Part shown: piece by piece, positions 8,027 through 16,363 of the stretch
How positions within the stretch are numbered: position 1 is the first letter of the stretch
How the letters are laid out: every line of letters starts with the position of its first letter
Program-made: the position numbers and the translations under genes
Notes under the pieces: generated by a model
What the model saw: only the letters and a program-made list of their open reading frames with translations
Database searches by the model: none
What the model was told of the DNA's origin: nothing
Assembly (NCBI RefSeq): GCF_047501535.1
Contig: NZ_JAZDRJ010000001.1
Coordinates: 310,001 to 374,000, forward strand
Direction: 5' to 3'
From: Yanghanlia sp047501535
Lineage (GTDB): Bacteria > Pseudomonadota > Gammaproteobacteria > Burkholderiales > Burkholderiaceae_B
DNA: 64,000 nucleotides

Positions 8027-8075
8027 ACACCGCATCCTGCTTCCTCCGTCACGGGTTCATTTTGGATTGAACATC

Positions 8076-9494
8076 ATGAACTCTGTTGCTGACACGAATT
8101 TCTCCGATTACAAAATTGCCGATCTCTCCCTGGCTGATTGGGGGCGTCGCGAGATCGCTATCGCGGAAACCGAAATGCCCGGCCTGATGGCTGTGCGCGA
8201 AGAATACGCCGCCGCCCAACCTTTGAAGGGCGCGCGCATCGCCGGCAGCCTGCACATGACGATCCAGACCGCCGTGCTGATCGAAACGCTCAAAGCCCTG
8301 GGCGCAGACGTTCGCTGGGCATCGTGCAATATTTTCTCCACGCAAGACCACGCTGCGGCAGCGATTGCAGCAGGGGGCACGCCGGTATTCGCTATCAAGG
8401 GCGAAACACTGGAAGACTACTGGCAGTACACCCACGAAATTTTCAACTGGCCGGGCGAAGAGCAGGCCAATATGATTCTCGATGACGGCGGCGATGCCAC
8501 GCTGTTGCTGCACCTGGGCGCGCGCGCCGAAAAAGACCTTTCCGTGTTGGATAACCCGGGCAGCGAAGAAGAGCGTGTACTGTTTGCTTCTATCCGCGCT
8601 CGTCTGGCGACTTCGCCCGACTGGTATTCCACCCGTTTGGCGCAAATCAAAGGCGTGACGGAAGAAACCACGACGGGCGTGAACCGCCTGTATCAGATGT
8701 CCAAGAAGGGCGAGCTGGCTTTCCCTGCCATCAACGTTAACGACTCCGTCACGAAATCCAAGTTCGACAACCTGTACGGCTGCCGCGAATCCCTGGTCGA
8801 TGGCATTAAGCGTGCGACCGACGTCATGGTGGCTGGCAAGATTGCTGTTGTCGTGGGCTTTGGTGATGTCGGTAAGGGTTGCGCTCAAGCGCTGGCCGCC
8901 TTGCGTGCCCAAGTGTGGGTTACCGAAATCGACCCGATCTGCGCCCTGCAAGCATCGATGGAAGGCTATCGCGTGGTCACCATGGAAGAAGCCGCCGACA
9001 AAGCCGACATCTTCGTGACCGCCACCGGCAACTACCATGTCATTACCCGCGAGCACATGGAGCGCATGAAAGATCAGGCCATCGTCTGCAATATCGGTCA
9101 CTTCGATAATGAAATCGACGTGGCGGGCATTGAGGATCTGCAATGGGAAGAGATCAAGCCCCAGGTCGATCATGTCATTTTCCCCGATGGCAAGCGCATC
9201 ATCCTGTTGGCCCAGGGCCGGCTGGTGAACCTGGGCTGCGCCACAGGCCACCCATCTTTTGTGATGTCGGCTTCTTTCACCAACCAGACCATTGCGCAGA
9301 TCGAGCTGTTCACACGCGGCGATCACTACAAGCGCGGTCAGGTATACGTTTTGCCCAAGCATCTGGATGAAAAAGTGGCGCGCCTGCACCTGAAAAAACT
9401 GGGTGTACAACTGACTGAACTGCGTCAGGATCAGGCCGACTACATCAACGTGCCGGTCGAAGGCCCTTACAAGCCCGACCACTACCGCTATTGA
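8076..9494 (+). CDS. ahcY: Adenosylhomocysteinase AhcY
   Basis: Splits S-adenosylhomocysteine, the product of methyl transfers, into homocysteine and adenosine, using bound NAD. The 472-residue length is that of the bacterial enzyme. Visible are the substrate-domain stretch WASCNIFSTQDHAAAAIA, the NAD-binding VVVGFGDVGKGCAQAL and the C-terminal PDHYRY end. The start ATG 8076 follows GGAT; a TTG three codons earlier is less likely. An SAH riboswitch lies directly upstream, which fits the enzyme's substrate. metK precedes it and metF follows. Confidence 0.97.
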   Translation: MNSVADTNFSDYKIADLSLADWGRREIAIAETEMPGLMAVREEYAAAQPLKGARIAGSLHMTIQTAVLIETLKALGADVRWASCNIFSTQDHAAAAIAAGGTPVFAIKGETLEDYWQYTHEIFNWPGEEQANMILDDGGDATLLLHLGARAEKDLSVLDNPGSEEERVLFASIRARLATSPDWYSTRLAQIKGVTEETTTGVNRLYQMSKKGELAFPAINVNDSVTKSKFDNLYGCRESLVDGIKRATDVMVAGKIAVVVGFGDVGKGCAQALAALRAQVWVTEIDPICALQASMEGYRVVTMEEAADKADIFVTATGNYHVITREHMERMKDQAIVCNIGHFDNEIDVAGIEDLQWEEIKPQVDHVIFPDGKRIILLAQGRLVNLGCATGHPSFVMSASFTNQTIAQIELFTRGDHYKRGQVYVLPKHLDEKVARLHLKKLGVQLTELRQDQADYINVPVEGPYKPDHYRY

Positions 9495-9501
9495 GGTTGC
9501 C

Positions 9502-9840
9502 ATGACTTTATTGCTTGTCTGGATACTTAACGCCGTCGCCCTGCTGATCGTCGCGTATCTGTTGCCAGGCATCACGGTGGCGTCGTTTGGCGCCGCTTTG
9601 ATTGCCGCGCTGGTGCTGGGGCTGTTAAACACCCTGGTCAAGCCCGTGCTGGTGCTGTTGACTTTGCCGATTACGGTTGTGACGCTGGGCCTGTTTCTGT
9701 TGGTGCTTAATGCGCTGGTGTTCTGGTTCGCTGGTTCTATCCTGAAGGGTTTTCAGGTGGCCGGTTTCTGGTGGGCGCTTGCAGGCGCCATTGTCTATAG
9801 CCTGATTTCCGGGCTGCTTTCAAGGTTGTTGGTGCAATGA
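9502..9840 (+). CDS. Phage holin family (holin 4-2 / YvlD-type) membrane protein
   Basis: A 112-residue protein that is almost wholly hydrophobic, with about four membrane helices. The family is annotated as 'phage holin 4_2', but in bacteria it is a common chromosomal membrane protein (YvlD-like) and not a sign of a prophage. It sits between ahcY and metF, 7 bp after the former and overlapping the latter by 4 bp. This placement recurs in betaproteobacteria, so it is part of the methyl-cycle transcription unit. Its role there is unknown. Confidence 0.8.
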   Translation: MTLLLVWILNAVALLIVAYLLPGITVASFGAALIAALVLGLLNTLVKPVLVLLTLPITVVTLGLFLLVLNALVFWFAGSILKGFQVAGFWWALAGAIVYSLISGLLSRLLVQ

Positions 9841-10676
9841 GCGGTGGAAAAACAATAAGTCTGGAGTTTTTTCCTCCGCGTGAAGAAGCCGCACGCGACA
9901 AGCTTGCCCAGGCTGCGCGCGAGCTGGTGGCGCGCCGGCCTGCCTATGTCAGCGTCACCTATGGCGCAGGGGGTTCCACCCGCAGTGGCACAGCCGACAC
10001 CGTCGAGCTGATGCAGTCATTGGGCATGGATACCGCGCCTCACCTTTCTTGTATTGGTTCAAGCCGTGCTGAGCTGCTGGAAATCCTGGACGGCTATCGC
10101 GCTCAGGGTATCCGCCGCATTGTGGCACTGCGTGGCGACCTGCCTTCGGGCATGGGCCGTTACCCCGGCGAAGTCCATTATGCCAATGAGCTCGTCAGCC
10201 TGATTCGTGAGCACAGCGGCGATTGGTTCCACATCGAAGTGGCGGCCTACCCCGAAGTTCACCCCCAGGCTGCCGGCGCGGCCAAAGATCTTGATCACTT
10301 TGTGGGCAAGGTGGAGGCGGGGGCGAATGGGGCGATTACCCAGTACTTCTTCAATGCCGACTCTTATTTCGATTTTGTCGATCGGGTAAGGGCGCGCGGA
10401 GTAGACATCCCCATCGTGCCGGGCATCATGCCGATCACCAACCACAAGCAGCTGGCGCGCTTTTCCAAGATGTGTGGGGCGGAAATCCCGCGCTGGCTGG
10501 AATGGCGTTTGATGGATTTCGGCGAAGATCGCGCGTCTTTGCGCGCGTTTGGTGCGGATTTCGTAGCGGACTTATCGCAGCGCCTGTTGGATCAGGGTGC
10601 GCCGGGCCTGCATTTCTACACCCTCAATAATGCTGAAGCCACCTTGGCGGTGTGGGATAAGCTGAACGTAGGCTAA
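9837..10676 (+). CDS. metF: Methylenetetrahydrofolate reductase MetF
   Basis: Reduces 5,10-methylene-THF to 5-methyl-THF with FAD, supplying the methyl group for making methionine from the homocysteine released by AhcY. The 279-residue product begins SLEFFPPREEAARDKL, the usual MetF start, and has the barrel motifs YVSVTYGAGGST, HLSCIGSSRAEL, GRYPGEVHYA and PGIMPITNHKQ. It overlaps the preceding holin-like gene by 4 bp. A 5-formyl-THF cyclo-ligase follows on the opposite strand. Confidence 0.95.
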   Translation: MSGGKTISLEFFPPREEAARDKLAQAARELVARRPAYVSVTYGAGGSTRSGTADTVELMQSLGMDTAPHLSCIGSSRAELLEILDGYRAQGIRRIVALRGDLPSGMGRYPGEVHYANELVSLIREHSGDWFHIEVAAYPEVHPQAAGAAKDLDHFVGKVEAGANGAITQYFFNADSYFDFVDRVRARGVDIPIVPGIMPITNHKQLARFSKMCGAEIPRWLEWRLMDFGEDRASLRAFGADFVADLSQRLLDQGAPGLHFYTLNNAEATLAVWDKLNVG

Positions 10677-10683
10677 AGCCAGA

Positions 10684-10762
10684 GGGCTGCCCGCATTTTG
10701 GTGTCGGGCGGCCCCAGCGGCGCTGCTGCCGTTTCGCTTCCCTGTGGCAGCAGTGCTGCCGC
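10684..10762. terminator. Paired stem-loops after metF
   Basis: Two GC-rich hairpins lie between the convergent ends of metF and the cyclo-ligase gene: 10684-10693 with 10705-10714 (10 bp, one mismatch), and 10717-10730 with 10746-10762 (with bulges). Neither has a clear U-run, so termination is suggested by position and fold only. Confidence 0.4.
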
Positions 10763-10778
10763 CCGGGTAATCGGGGCT

Positions 10779-11408
10779 TTAAAGTTCTGGCGCCGGCACG
10801 GCCCAGCCTTTGTCTGTCAGAATGCCATCCAGCCTTACGTCGTGTGGCTGAGGCTGGTAGTTTGTGCCACTGAGGTCTCCGGTTGCCCAAGCAATACCAA
10901 TGGTCACAAAAGAATGCCCCGATTCCTTCAGGGCCGCCAGTGTGCGATCATAGTAGCCGCCACCGTAACCGACGCGGTCGCCGGCCCGGGTATAGCCAAG
11001 GGTGGGCACCAGAATAATGTCGGGCTTGGGTGCGGGGCCGCTGACAGGCTCTTGTATGCCGTAGGCACCATCGCGCATGGGCGCGTCAGGCGCCCAATTA
11101 TGGAATTCCAACGGGGCGTCGGCGGCCGCTACCACAGGCAGCGATACCTGATAACCGTCTTCTTCCACCCATTGGCGCAGCAGGGCAGCTAACTGCGGCT
11201 CTTCCGGCATGGACCAGAAAGCGGCGATGTTCTTGGGTACAGGCCTGCCCTCTTCACGCAGGCGGGTGGCATTGGTGGCCAGCCAGGTATACAGGCGGCC
11301 ACGAATTAACAACCCGCCGCGATTGCTGTCGAGTGGGTTCTGCGCAGCCCGCAGTGTTTTGAGTCGCTTACGCAGCTCGACTGCGTTATTCTCTTTGTTC
11401 TCGTTCAT
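10779..11408 (-). CDS. 5-formyltetrahydrofolate cyclo-ligase
   Basis: Converts 5-formyl-THF to 5,10-methenyl-THF using ATP, returning stored folate to the active pool. The product is 209 residues from the ATG at 11408 (MNENKENNAVELRKRLKTLR). The frame stays open to 11465, but that would overlap the divergent slt start. The family motif is clear: LGYTRAGDRVGYGGGYYDR, the nucleotide-binding loop near the C-terminus. It is convergent with metF, so one-carbon genes lie on both strands here. Confidence 0.88.
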   Translation of the reverse strand: MNENKENNAVELRKRLKTLRAAQNPLDSNRGGLLIRGRLYTWLATNATRLREEGRPVPKNIAAFWSMPEEPQLAALLRQWVEEDGYQVSLPVVAAADAPLEFHNWAPDAPMRDGAYGIQEPVSGPAPKPDIILVPTLGYTRAGDRVGYGGGYYDRTLAALKESGHSFVTIGIAWATGDLSGTNYQPQPHDVRLDGILTDKGWAVPAPEL

Positions 11409-11435
11409 GGCGGTGTCAGGTAGGAAGGACGTAAG

Positions 11436-13565
11436 ATGATAGCCAATAGCCCAATGTACCGGCAAACAACAGCAGCCCGGCAGGGATACACCATATCACG
11501 CAAGTTGGGGCTGGCTCTTTCTGCCTGCCTGCTGGTTTTGGCGGGGTGTTCAGGTTCTAGCGCCGAGCCCAAGGCGCAGCTGAGCGAGGCTATACAGGAA
11601 GTGGATCTGCGCCAGACGCTGGTTGCTGATGCCTCGTTGGTGGTGAAAACGCCAGCGCCCGAACCCGAACCTGTACGCCTTATCGTGCCACCCGAAGCTC
11701 GTGAAGCGGTCATTCAGGCAAGAGCGGCCATGCAGGCGAAACAATGGGATCGCCTGCGCTCTTTCATCCCACAAGCCGATCGCGATCCTGTGCTGGGCTC
11801 GTATGTCCGCTATTGGGCCCTTAGCCAGGCCTTGCAAACGCCGTCCCAACCCATTCCCGAACAAGAAATCCAAGAGTTTTTCGAACGCAACCAGGACGCC
11901 TATCTGGCTGATCGCCTGAAAAGGGAATGGCTGATAGCCGCCGGGCGTGCGGGAGGCTATCAGCAGGTGTTGGAACTGGCGCCCGTTGTGGTTGAGAACG
12001 CTGCCTCGCGCTGCACAGTGCTGATGGCCGAACACATGAGCGGGCGCAAAGTTCGGCCAAGCGACGCGGTTGACGCTTTCGAGCCCAATGCTGCGTGTTG
12101 GTCTATGCTAGACCAGTTCTACGAGCGCCGTGTGATGGGCTGGTCGGATCTGCAAGGCATGTTGCGGGCGTCGTTGGAAACCAATCGCCATGGCAATTCG
12201 CGCCGGCTGGCGGCCATTATGTTTGATGGCGCACAAATGCGCGATTACTCGGCCATTATGGACGACCCGCGCAAATGGTTGCAGAACAATTCCAAGCCGG
12301 CGCGCAACCCGGCGAGCATGGAACTTACCGCTATCGCTTTATCGCGCCTGGCCTACGGCCCACAGCGGGTGGAAAACGCGGGCTGGGTTGAGAAAAACTG
12401 GCAAGATGCCCTGCCCAAGCCTTATATGGAATGGGTGTGGAGCCAGTTTGGCCTGGTGGCGGCATTGAACGTGGAGCTAGACGCCGCCCGCTGGTATCGC
12501 AAATCGGGCAATTTCCGCATGACCGACTACAACCATGCCTGGCAGGTGCGGGCCGAGTTGCGTCAGCCGGCCATAGCCTGGGATCAGGTTGCCAAGGCGA
12601 TACGTCGTATGTCGGCACGCCAGGCGGCTGAGCCAGTGTGGGTGTATTGGTATGCGAGGGCCTTAAGTGCCCTGGGTAATGAGCAGGCGGCGACCGACCA
12701 CTACCGCAGCATTGCGCACGACCTCAGCTTTTACGGCCTGCTGGCCAGTGAAGAACTGGGTCAGATTCAGCCCTTGCCCCCCAAGCCTGCTCCGGTAACC
12801 TCAGCAGAGCTGGCCGCCGCGCGCAACCACGCAGGGCTGCAGCGAGCCATCGCCTTGTTTGAGCTGGGCTGGCGTCCGGAAGCCGTGCCGGAATGGAACT
12901 TCAGCCTGCGTGGCATGGATGACCGGCAATTACTGGCGGCGTCTGAGTTAGCGCGCGAAAAGCATATTTACGATCGTGTCGTGAACACATCATTGCGTAC
13001 CGAAAAGGAAATCGACCTTTCTCAACGCTTTATCGCGCCGTTTGCGGGGCAGGTATCGGCAAAAGCCAACGAAATCAGCCTGGACCCAGCCTGGGTTTAT
13101 GGGGTGATACGGCAGGAGTCCCGCTTTATTACCGATGCGCGGTCCCGCGTAGGAGCGTCGGGGCTGATGCAGCTCATGCCGGCCACAGCGAAGTGGGTGG
13201 CGCGTAAGATCGGCATGAAGGACTTCCACCCTTCCAAAGTCAATGATTTCGAAGTGAATACAATTTTGGGCACCAACTACCTGCGCATGGTGCTGAGTGA
13301 TCTGAATGGCTCCGAAGTGTTAGCCACCGCAGGCTACAACGCCGGGCCCAGGCGCCCGGTGCAGTGGCGCTCCAAACTGGCGGCACCGGTTGAAGGCGCT
13401 ATCTTTGCAGAAACGATCCCGTTCACTGAAACCCGTATTTACGTCAAAAACGTGATGTCTAACGCCATTTACTACGCCACGTTGTTTACGGGGCAGCCGC
13501 ATTCACTGAAAGAAAGGCTGGGCACGGTGGCACCCGCCGAAAACCGCAAAGTGGCCTTGCCTTGA
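11436..13565 (+). CDS. slt: Soluble lytic murein transglycosylase (Slt), probable lipoprotein
   Basis: A 709-residue periplasmic muramidase that cleaves peptidoglycan with formation of 1,6-anhydro ends. The N-terminus has a signal with lipobox VLAGC, so it may be lipid-anchored, unlike E. coli Slt70. A long helical superhelix (about residues 80-540) precedes the catalytic SLT domain: VIRQESRF with the catalytic Glu, GASGLMQLMPATAKWVA and ATAGYNAGPRRP. GGAAGG precedes ATG 11436; ATG 11454 is an alternative. It is divergent from the cyclo-ligase gene and overlaps cca. Confidence 0.9.
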   Translation: MIANSPMYRQTTAARQGYTISRKLGLALSACLLVLAGCSGSSAEPKAQLSEAIQEVDLRQTLVADASLVVKTPAPEPEPVRLIVPPEAREAVIQARAAMQAKQWDRLRSFIPQADRDPVLGSYVRYWALSQALQTPSQPIPEQEIQEFFERNQDAYLADRLKREWLIAAGRAGGYQQVLELAPVVVENAASRCTVLMAEHMSGRKVRPSDAVDAFEPNAACWSMLDQFYERRVMGWSDLQGMLRASLETNRHGNSRRLAAIMFDGAQMRDYSAIMDDPRKWLQNNSKPARNPASMELTAIALSRLAYGPQRVENAGWVEKNWQDALPKPYMEWVWSQFGLVAALNVELDAARWYRKSGNFRMTDYNHAWQVRAELRQPAIAWDQVAKAIRRMSARQAAEPVWVYWYARALSALGNEQAATDHYRSIAHDLSFYGLLASEELGQIQPLPPKPAPVTSAELAAARNHAGLQRAIALFELGWRPEAVPEWNFSLRGMDDRQLLAASELAREKHIYDRVVNTSLRTEKEIDLSQRFIAPFAGQVSAKANEISLDPAWVYGVIRQESRFITDARSRVGASGLMQLMPATAKWVARKIGMKDFHPSKVNDFEVNTILGTNYLRMVLSDLNGSEVLATAGYNAGPRRPVQWRSKLAAPVEGAIFAETIPFTETRIYVKNVMSNAIYYATLFTGQPHSLKERLGTVAPAENRKVALP

Positions 13566-14653
13566 GCCGTATTGATCCTGCAATAGACGGCCTGCAGGCC
13601 TATGTGGTGGGCGGCGCCGTGCGTGACGCCTTGCTGCAGCAGCCTGCAGGCGATCGCGACTGGGTGGTGGTGGGTGCGACGCCTGCTGAAATGGAAGCAC
13701 GTGGCTTCATTCCCGTTGGGGGCGACTTTCCGGTATTCCTGCATCCGCGCACCAAGGAAGAATTCGCCCTGGCCCGCACGGAAAGAAAATCCGGGCGCGG
13801 CTACAAAGGGTTTACCTTTTATACGGGTACCGACGTCACGCTGGAAGACGACCTGCAGCGTCGCGACCTCACCATAAATGCCATCGCCCGGCATGCGGAC
13901 GGCACACTGGTTGACCCCTGTGGCGGGTTGGCCGATCTTCAGGCTGGAGTGCTGCGCCATGTTGGCGCGGCGTTTTCTGAAGATCCGGTGCGGCTGTTGC
14001 GGCTGGCGCGGTTCGCCGCCCGTTTTCCCACTTTCACGGTGGCGCCCGAAACGATGGAGCAGGCGGCCCTTTTGGTGGAATCTGGCGAAGTGGACGCTCT
14101 GGTGCCGGAACGGGTCTGGCAGGAAGTCGCCAAAGGTTTGATGACAGAGCGGCCAGGCCGCATGTTTGAAGTGTTGAGCCAGAGCGGTGCGCTGGCGCGG
14201 GTCATGCCCGAACTGGTGTATGGGGACGAAATCGGCATTGAGCTGGCCAAGGCGCATCGTCAAGGCCTGTCCTTGGCATCGCGTTACGCCATTCTATGTC
14301 GATTGACGCCGGAGTCTGATGCGCTCAGCCGCCGCGTACGTGCGCCTTCCGAGTGTGCTTCACATGCAGTGTTGCTGCGCGAAATGCTGGCCGGCCTTGA
14401 TGCGCAAGACGCCGATACAGCCTTGAGCTTAATGGAGCGTTGTGATGTGCTGCGCAAGCCCCAACGTTTTAAAGAGCTTCTACAGGCTTGTGCATGCGTG
14501 CGCGAGGTCGATCAAAGCGCCTGGCATGCGCGGTTGCAGGCAGTGTGTAGCGTTGATGCCGGGGCGATTGCGCGAACGTGTGAAGACCGCAGCAATATTC
14601 CTGCAGCGGTGCGGGGAGCACGGCTGCAGGCCCTGCAAGCATTGTTTTCTTAA
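13562..14653 (+). CDS. cca: CCA-adding enzyme (tRNA nucleotidyltransferase)
   Basis: Adds or repairs the 3' CCA end of tRNAs. The class II signature is plain: YVVGGAVRDALL, then the catalytic DRD of GDRDWVVVG, RRDLTINAIA and LLRLARFAARF. At 363 residues it is shorter than the 412-residue E. coli enzyme and lacks an obvious C-terminal HD phosphohydrolase domain, which is common outside the enterics. The likely start is TTG 13562, overlapping the slt stop. No ATG or clear ribosome site is nearby, so the exact start is uncertain. Confidence 0.88.
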   Translation: MSRIDPAIDGLQAYVVGGAVRDALLQQPAGDRDWVVVGATPAEMEARGFIPVGGDFPVFLHPRTKEEFALARTERKSGRGYKGFTFYTGTDVTLEDDLQRRDLTINAIARHADGTLVDPCGGLADLQAGVLRHVGAAFSEDPVRLLRLARFAARFPTFTVAPETMEQAALLVESGEVDALVPERVWQEVAKGLMTERPGRMFEVLSQSGALARVMPELVYGDEIGIELAKAHRQGLSLASRYAILCRLTPESDALSRRVRAPSECASHAVLLREMLAGLDAQDADTALSLMERCDVLRKPQRFKELLQACACVREVDQSAWHARLQAVCSVDAGAIARTCEDRSNIPAAVRGARLQALQALFS

Positions 14654-14657
14654 GTTG

Positions 14658-15875
14658 CTACAACGTATCTCTTTTGTCGCCGCGCATAAAACCGATTAGG
14701 GGCGGCTCCACGCCACGCCCTACGGCCAACACCTTGAAGAGTTCCCCCATTTCGGCTTCTGAGACCAGTTTTTGTACGGCAGACAACGTGGCTTGCATGT
14801 CCGTGGCCTCTGGGCTGGCCATGCGGGTTTGAAGCAGATCGGGCAGCCCGGCATTCAGCAGAAAGCGCGCCTGGTTGGTGTAACCGAGCACATCCAGCCC
14901 GCCTTCAAGCGCGGCATCGGCCATGGCGGTGAAATCTATGTGGGCGGTGATGTCTTGTATGCCTGCCAGCACCAGCGCCTGGTCGTGGCTGTGGTGGCGA
15001 AAGTGACACATCAGGGTGCCAGTGAGGCGTTGTGGGTGGTAGTACTCGCGCTGCGGAAACCCGTAGTCGATCAGCAGGGCGGCACCCGCTTCGAGCCAAT
15101 TACCCAACTGGCGCACCCAGGCTTCGGCTTGCAGGTTGATTTCGGAACGATAGCCGGGCAATGCGGGCATGCGCTGCGAGACAGCGGCCGATAGCTCTGG
15201 CCCCGCGGGGCGTTCCGCCCAGGTAAAGGGTGGGGTTTCGCCGGGCCGCGCCAGCACACCGAGTTCCATGAGTTCACCCGTTTCATTCCAGCGAAACAGG
15301 GCCGCAGGCATGGCGTCTAGCACTTCATTGGCGACGACACAGCCTTTGAAGGCGGTCGGCAGGGTGTTCAGCCATTGCACTGAGCCGGCCCAGGGGGCGA
15401 GCCGTTGCGCCTGGCGCTCTGCCAAATCGGCTGAAACTTCCAGAATATGGTAGTTCACGTCGATGCCAAGTTCTCGTAGCGCGGGGATCAAAGATGCCGC
15501 GAGCGCGCCGGTGCCGGCACCGAATTCCAAAACGGAATCTGTGCCGGTCATTTGCAGAACTTGCGCCACTTGTCGCGCCAAGACTTCGCCAAAAACCGGT
15601 GTCATTTCAGGAGCAGTGGTGAAGTCGCCGGTGGGCAGGCTGGCGCCGAATTTGGTGTTGCCCGCCGCGTAGTAACCCAGCCCCGGAGCATAGAGCGCTT
15701 GAGCCATCCACTGTTCAAAGGGTAGAAACCCCCCGGGCGCCATAGCAAGTTGTTGCAGCAGGTGCTCCTCCATATTCCTGCTGTGTGCCGCGCTGGCGGC
15801 GTCTACAGCTGGCAAGCCGGAAGGCATGGTGTCTGGCGGCAGAGGGGAAGGGGTGGAGCCTGCGTGTGAATTCAT
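14658..15875 (-). CDS. Class I SAM-dependent methyltransferase, MidA/NDUFAF7 (DUF185) family
   Basis: A 405-residue protein with SAM-binding motif I at LEFGAGTGALA (about 116-126). The preceding block FEQWMAQALYAPGLGYYA and GDFTTAPEMTPVFGEVLA is the DUF185/MidA signature. Mitochondrial homologues methylate an arginine of complex I subunit NDUFS2; the bacterial target is not established. Its start overlaps by 4 bp the stop of a small membrane protein gene, so the two are co-translated. It is convergent with cca, only 4 bp apart. Confidence 0.82.
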   Translation of the reverse strand: MNSHAGSTPSPLPPDTMPSGLPAVDAASAAHSRNMEEHLLQQLAMAPGGFLPFEQWMAQALYAPGLGYYAAGNTKFGASLPTGDFTTAPEMTPVFGEVLARQVAQVLQMTGTDSVLEFGAGTGALAASLIPALRELGIDVNYHILEVSADLAERQAQRLAPWAGSVQWLNTLPTAFKGCVVANEVLDAMPAALFRWNETGELMELGVLARPGETPPFTWAERPAGPELSAAVSQRMPALPGYRSEINLQAEAWVRQLGNWLEAGAALLIDYGFPQREYYHPQRLTGTLMCHFRHHSHDQALVLAGIQDITAHIDFTAMADAALEGGLDVLGYTNQARFLLNAGLPDLLQTRMASPEATDMQATLSAVQKLVSEAEMGELFKVLAVGRGVEPPLIGFMRGDKRDTL

Positions 15876-16075
15876 TCAATATCCTCTGATGACTGGCCTG
15901 ACCGCCGCTCGGCGGCTTTCTTGCGGTTGAGAACACGTAGGGCGCGGACCATCGATAGCAAGAACGCGACCAATAACGCCGCGATAAAAGCCACGATGTA
16001 GTTGCCCAGCAGCATCCACAGCGGCACGGACAAAATCAGGGCAAGAAGGAAGGGGTGGTTCAAGAGCTGTTTCAT
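15872..16075 (-). CDS. Small two-helix membrane protein, unknown
   Basis: A 67-residue protein with two hydrophobic segments (about residues 8-25 and 26-45) and a basic then acidic tail ending SSEDIE. It overlaps the MidA-type methyltransferase gene by 4 bp, so it is probably real and translated with it. I do not recognise a family. It could be a membrane partner of the methyltransferase, but nothing in the sequence shows that. Confidence 0.6.
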   Translation of the reverse strand: MKQLLNHPFLLALILSVPLWMLLGNYIVAFIAALLVAFLLSMVRALRVLNRKKAAERRSGQSSEDIE

Positions 16076-16307
16076 CGACCCGTACTATAACGCGCAACCC
16101 CAGCAGGACAGTGGCATTGCTCTTACGATGAAAATATCGTGGGTCGTACCGGCGGGACTCGGCATGGCCAGTCGAGTGACAGCTGCTTTGCAGTGGTCGT
16201 GCATGCAGCAGATCAACTCACGCACGCGTCAAGACGAGCAGTTTGCAAACAGGAGTGCAGCCTGGTCTTGGTAGGGCGGGTATCAGGAGTGGGTAAGACT
16301 AAACGCG
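16076..16307. other. Gene-free stretch between the small membrane protein and the helicase
   Basis: About 230 bp after the helicase terminator and before the small membrane protein gene. The promoter of the leftward small-protein–midA pair must lie here. A 351-codon frame on the plus strand (16139-17194) is an antisense shadow of the helicase's repetitive 3' end and is not a gene. I see no other structure. Confidence 0.5.
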
Positions 16308-16346
16308 CTGGAGGCCGCCCCGTTTTTTTACAGTGGCGGCCTCCAG
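16308..16346 (-). terminator. Stem-loop terminator after the RhlE-type helicase
   Basis: CTGGAGGCCGCC (16308-16319) and GGCGGCCTCCAG (16335-16346) form a perfect 12-bp stem just past the helicase stop. The loop carries a run of seven A on the coding strand rather than a U-tail after the stem, so it may act through RNA end protection as much as intrinsic termination. Confidence 0.6.
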
Positions 16347-16363
16347 GTTTAAGCCATTACGTT

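Noticed and set aside
8049..9641. A 530-codon frame on the minus strand
   Set aside because: Antisense to ahcY, which is unmistakable in the other strand.
9502..9840. A phage holin, as a sign of prophage
   Set aside because: The family is a common chromosomal membrane protein, and this place between ahcY and metF recurs in betaproteobacteria. No other phage genes are near.
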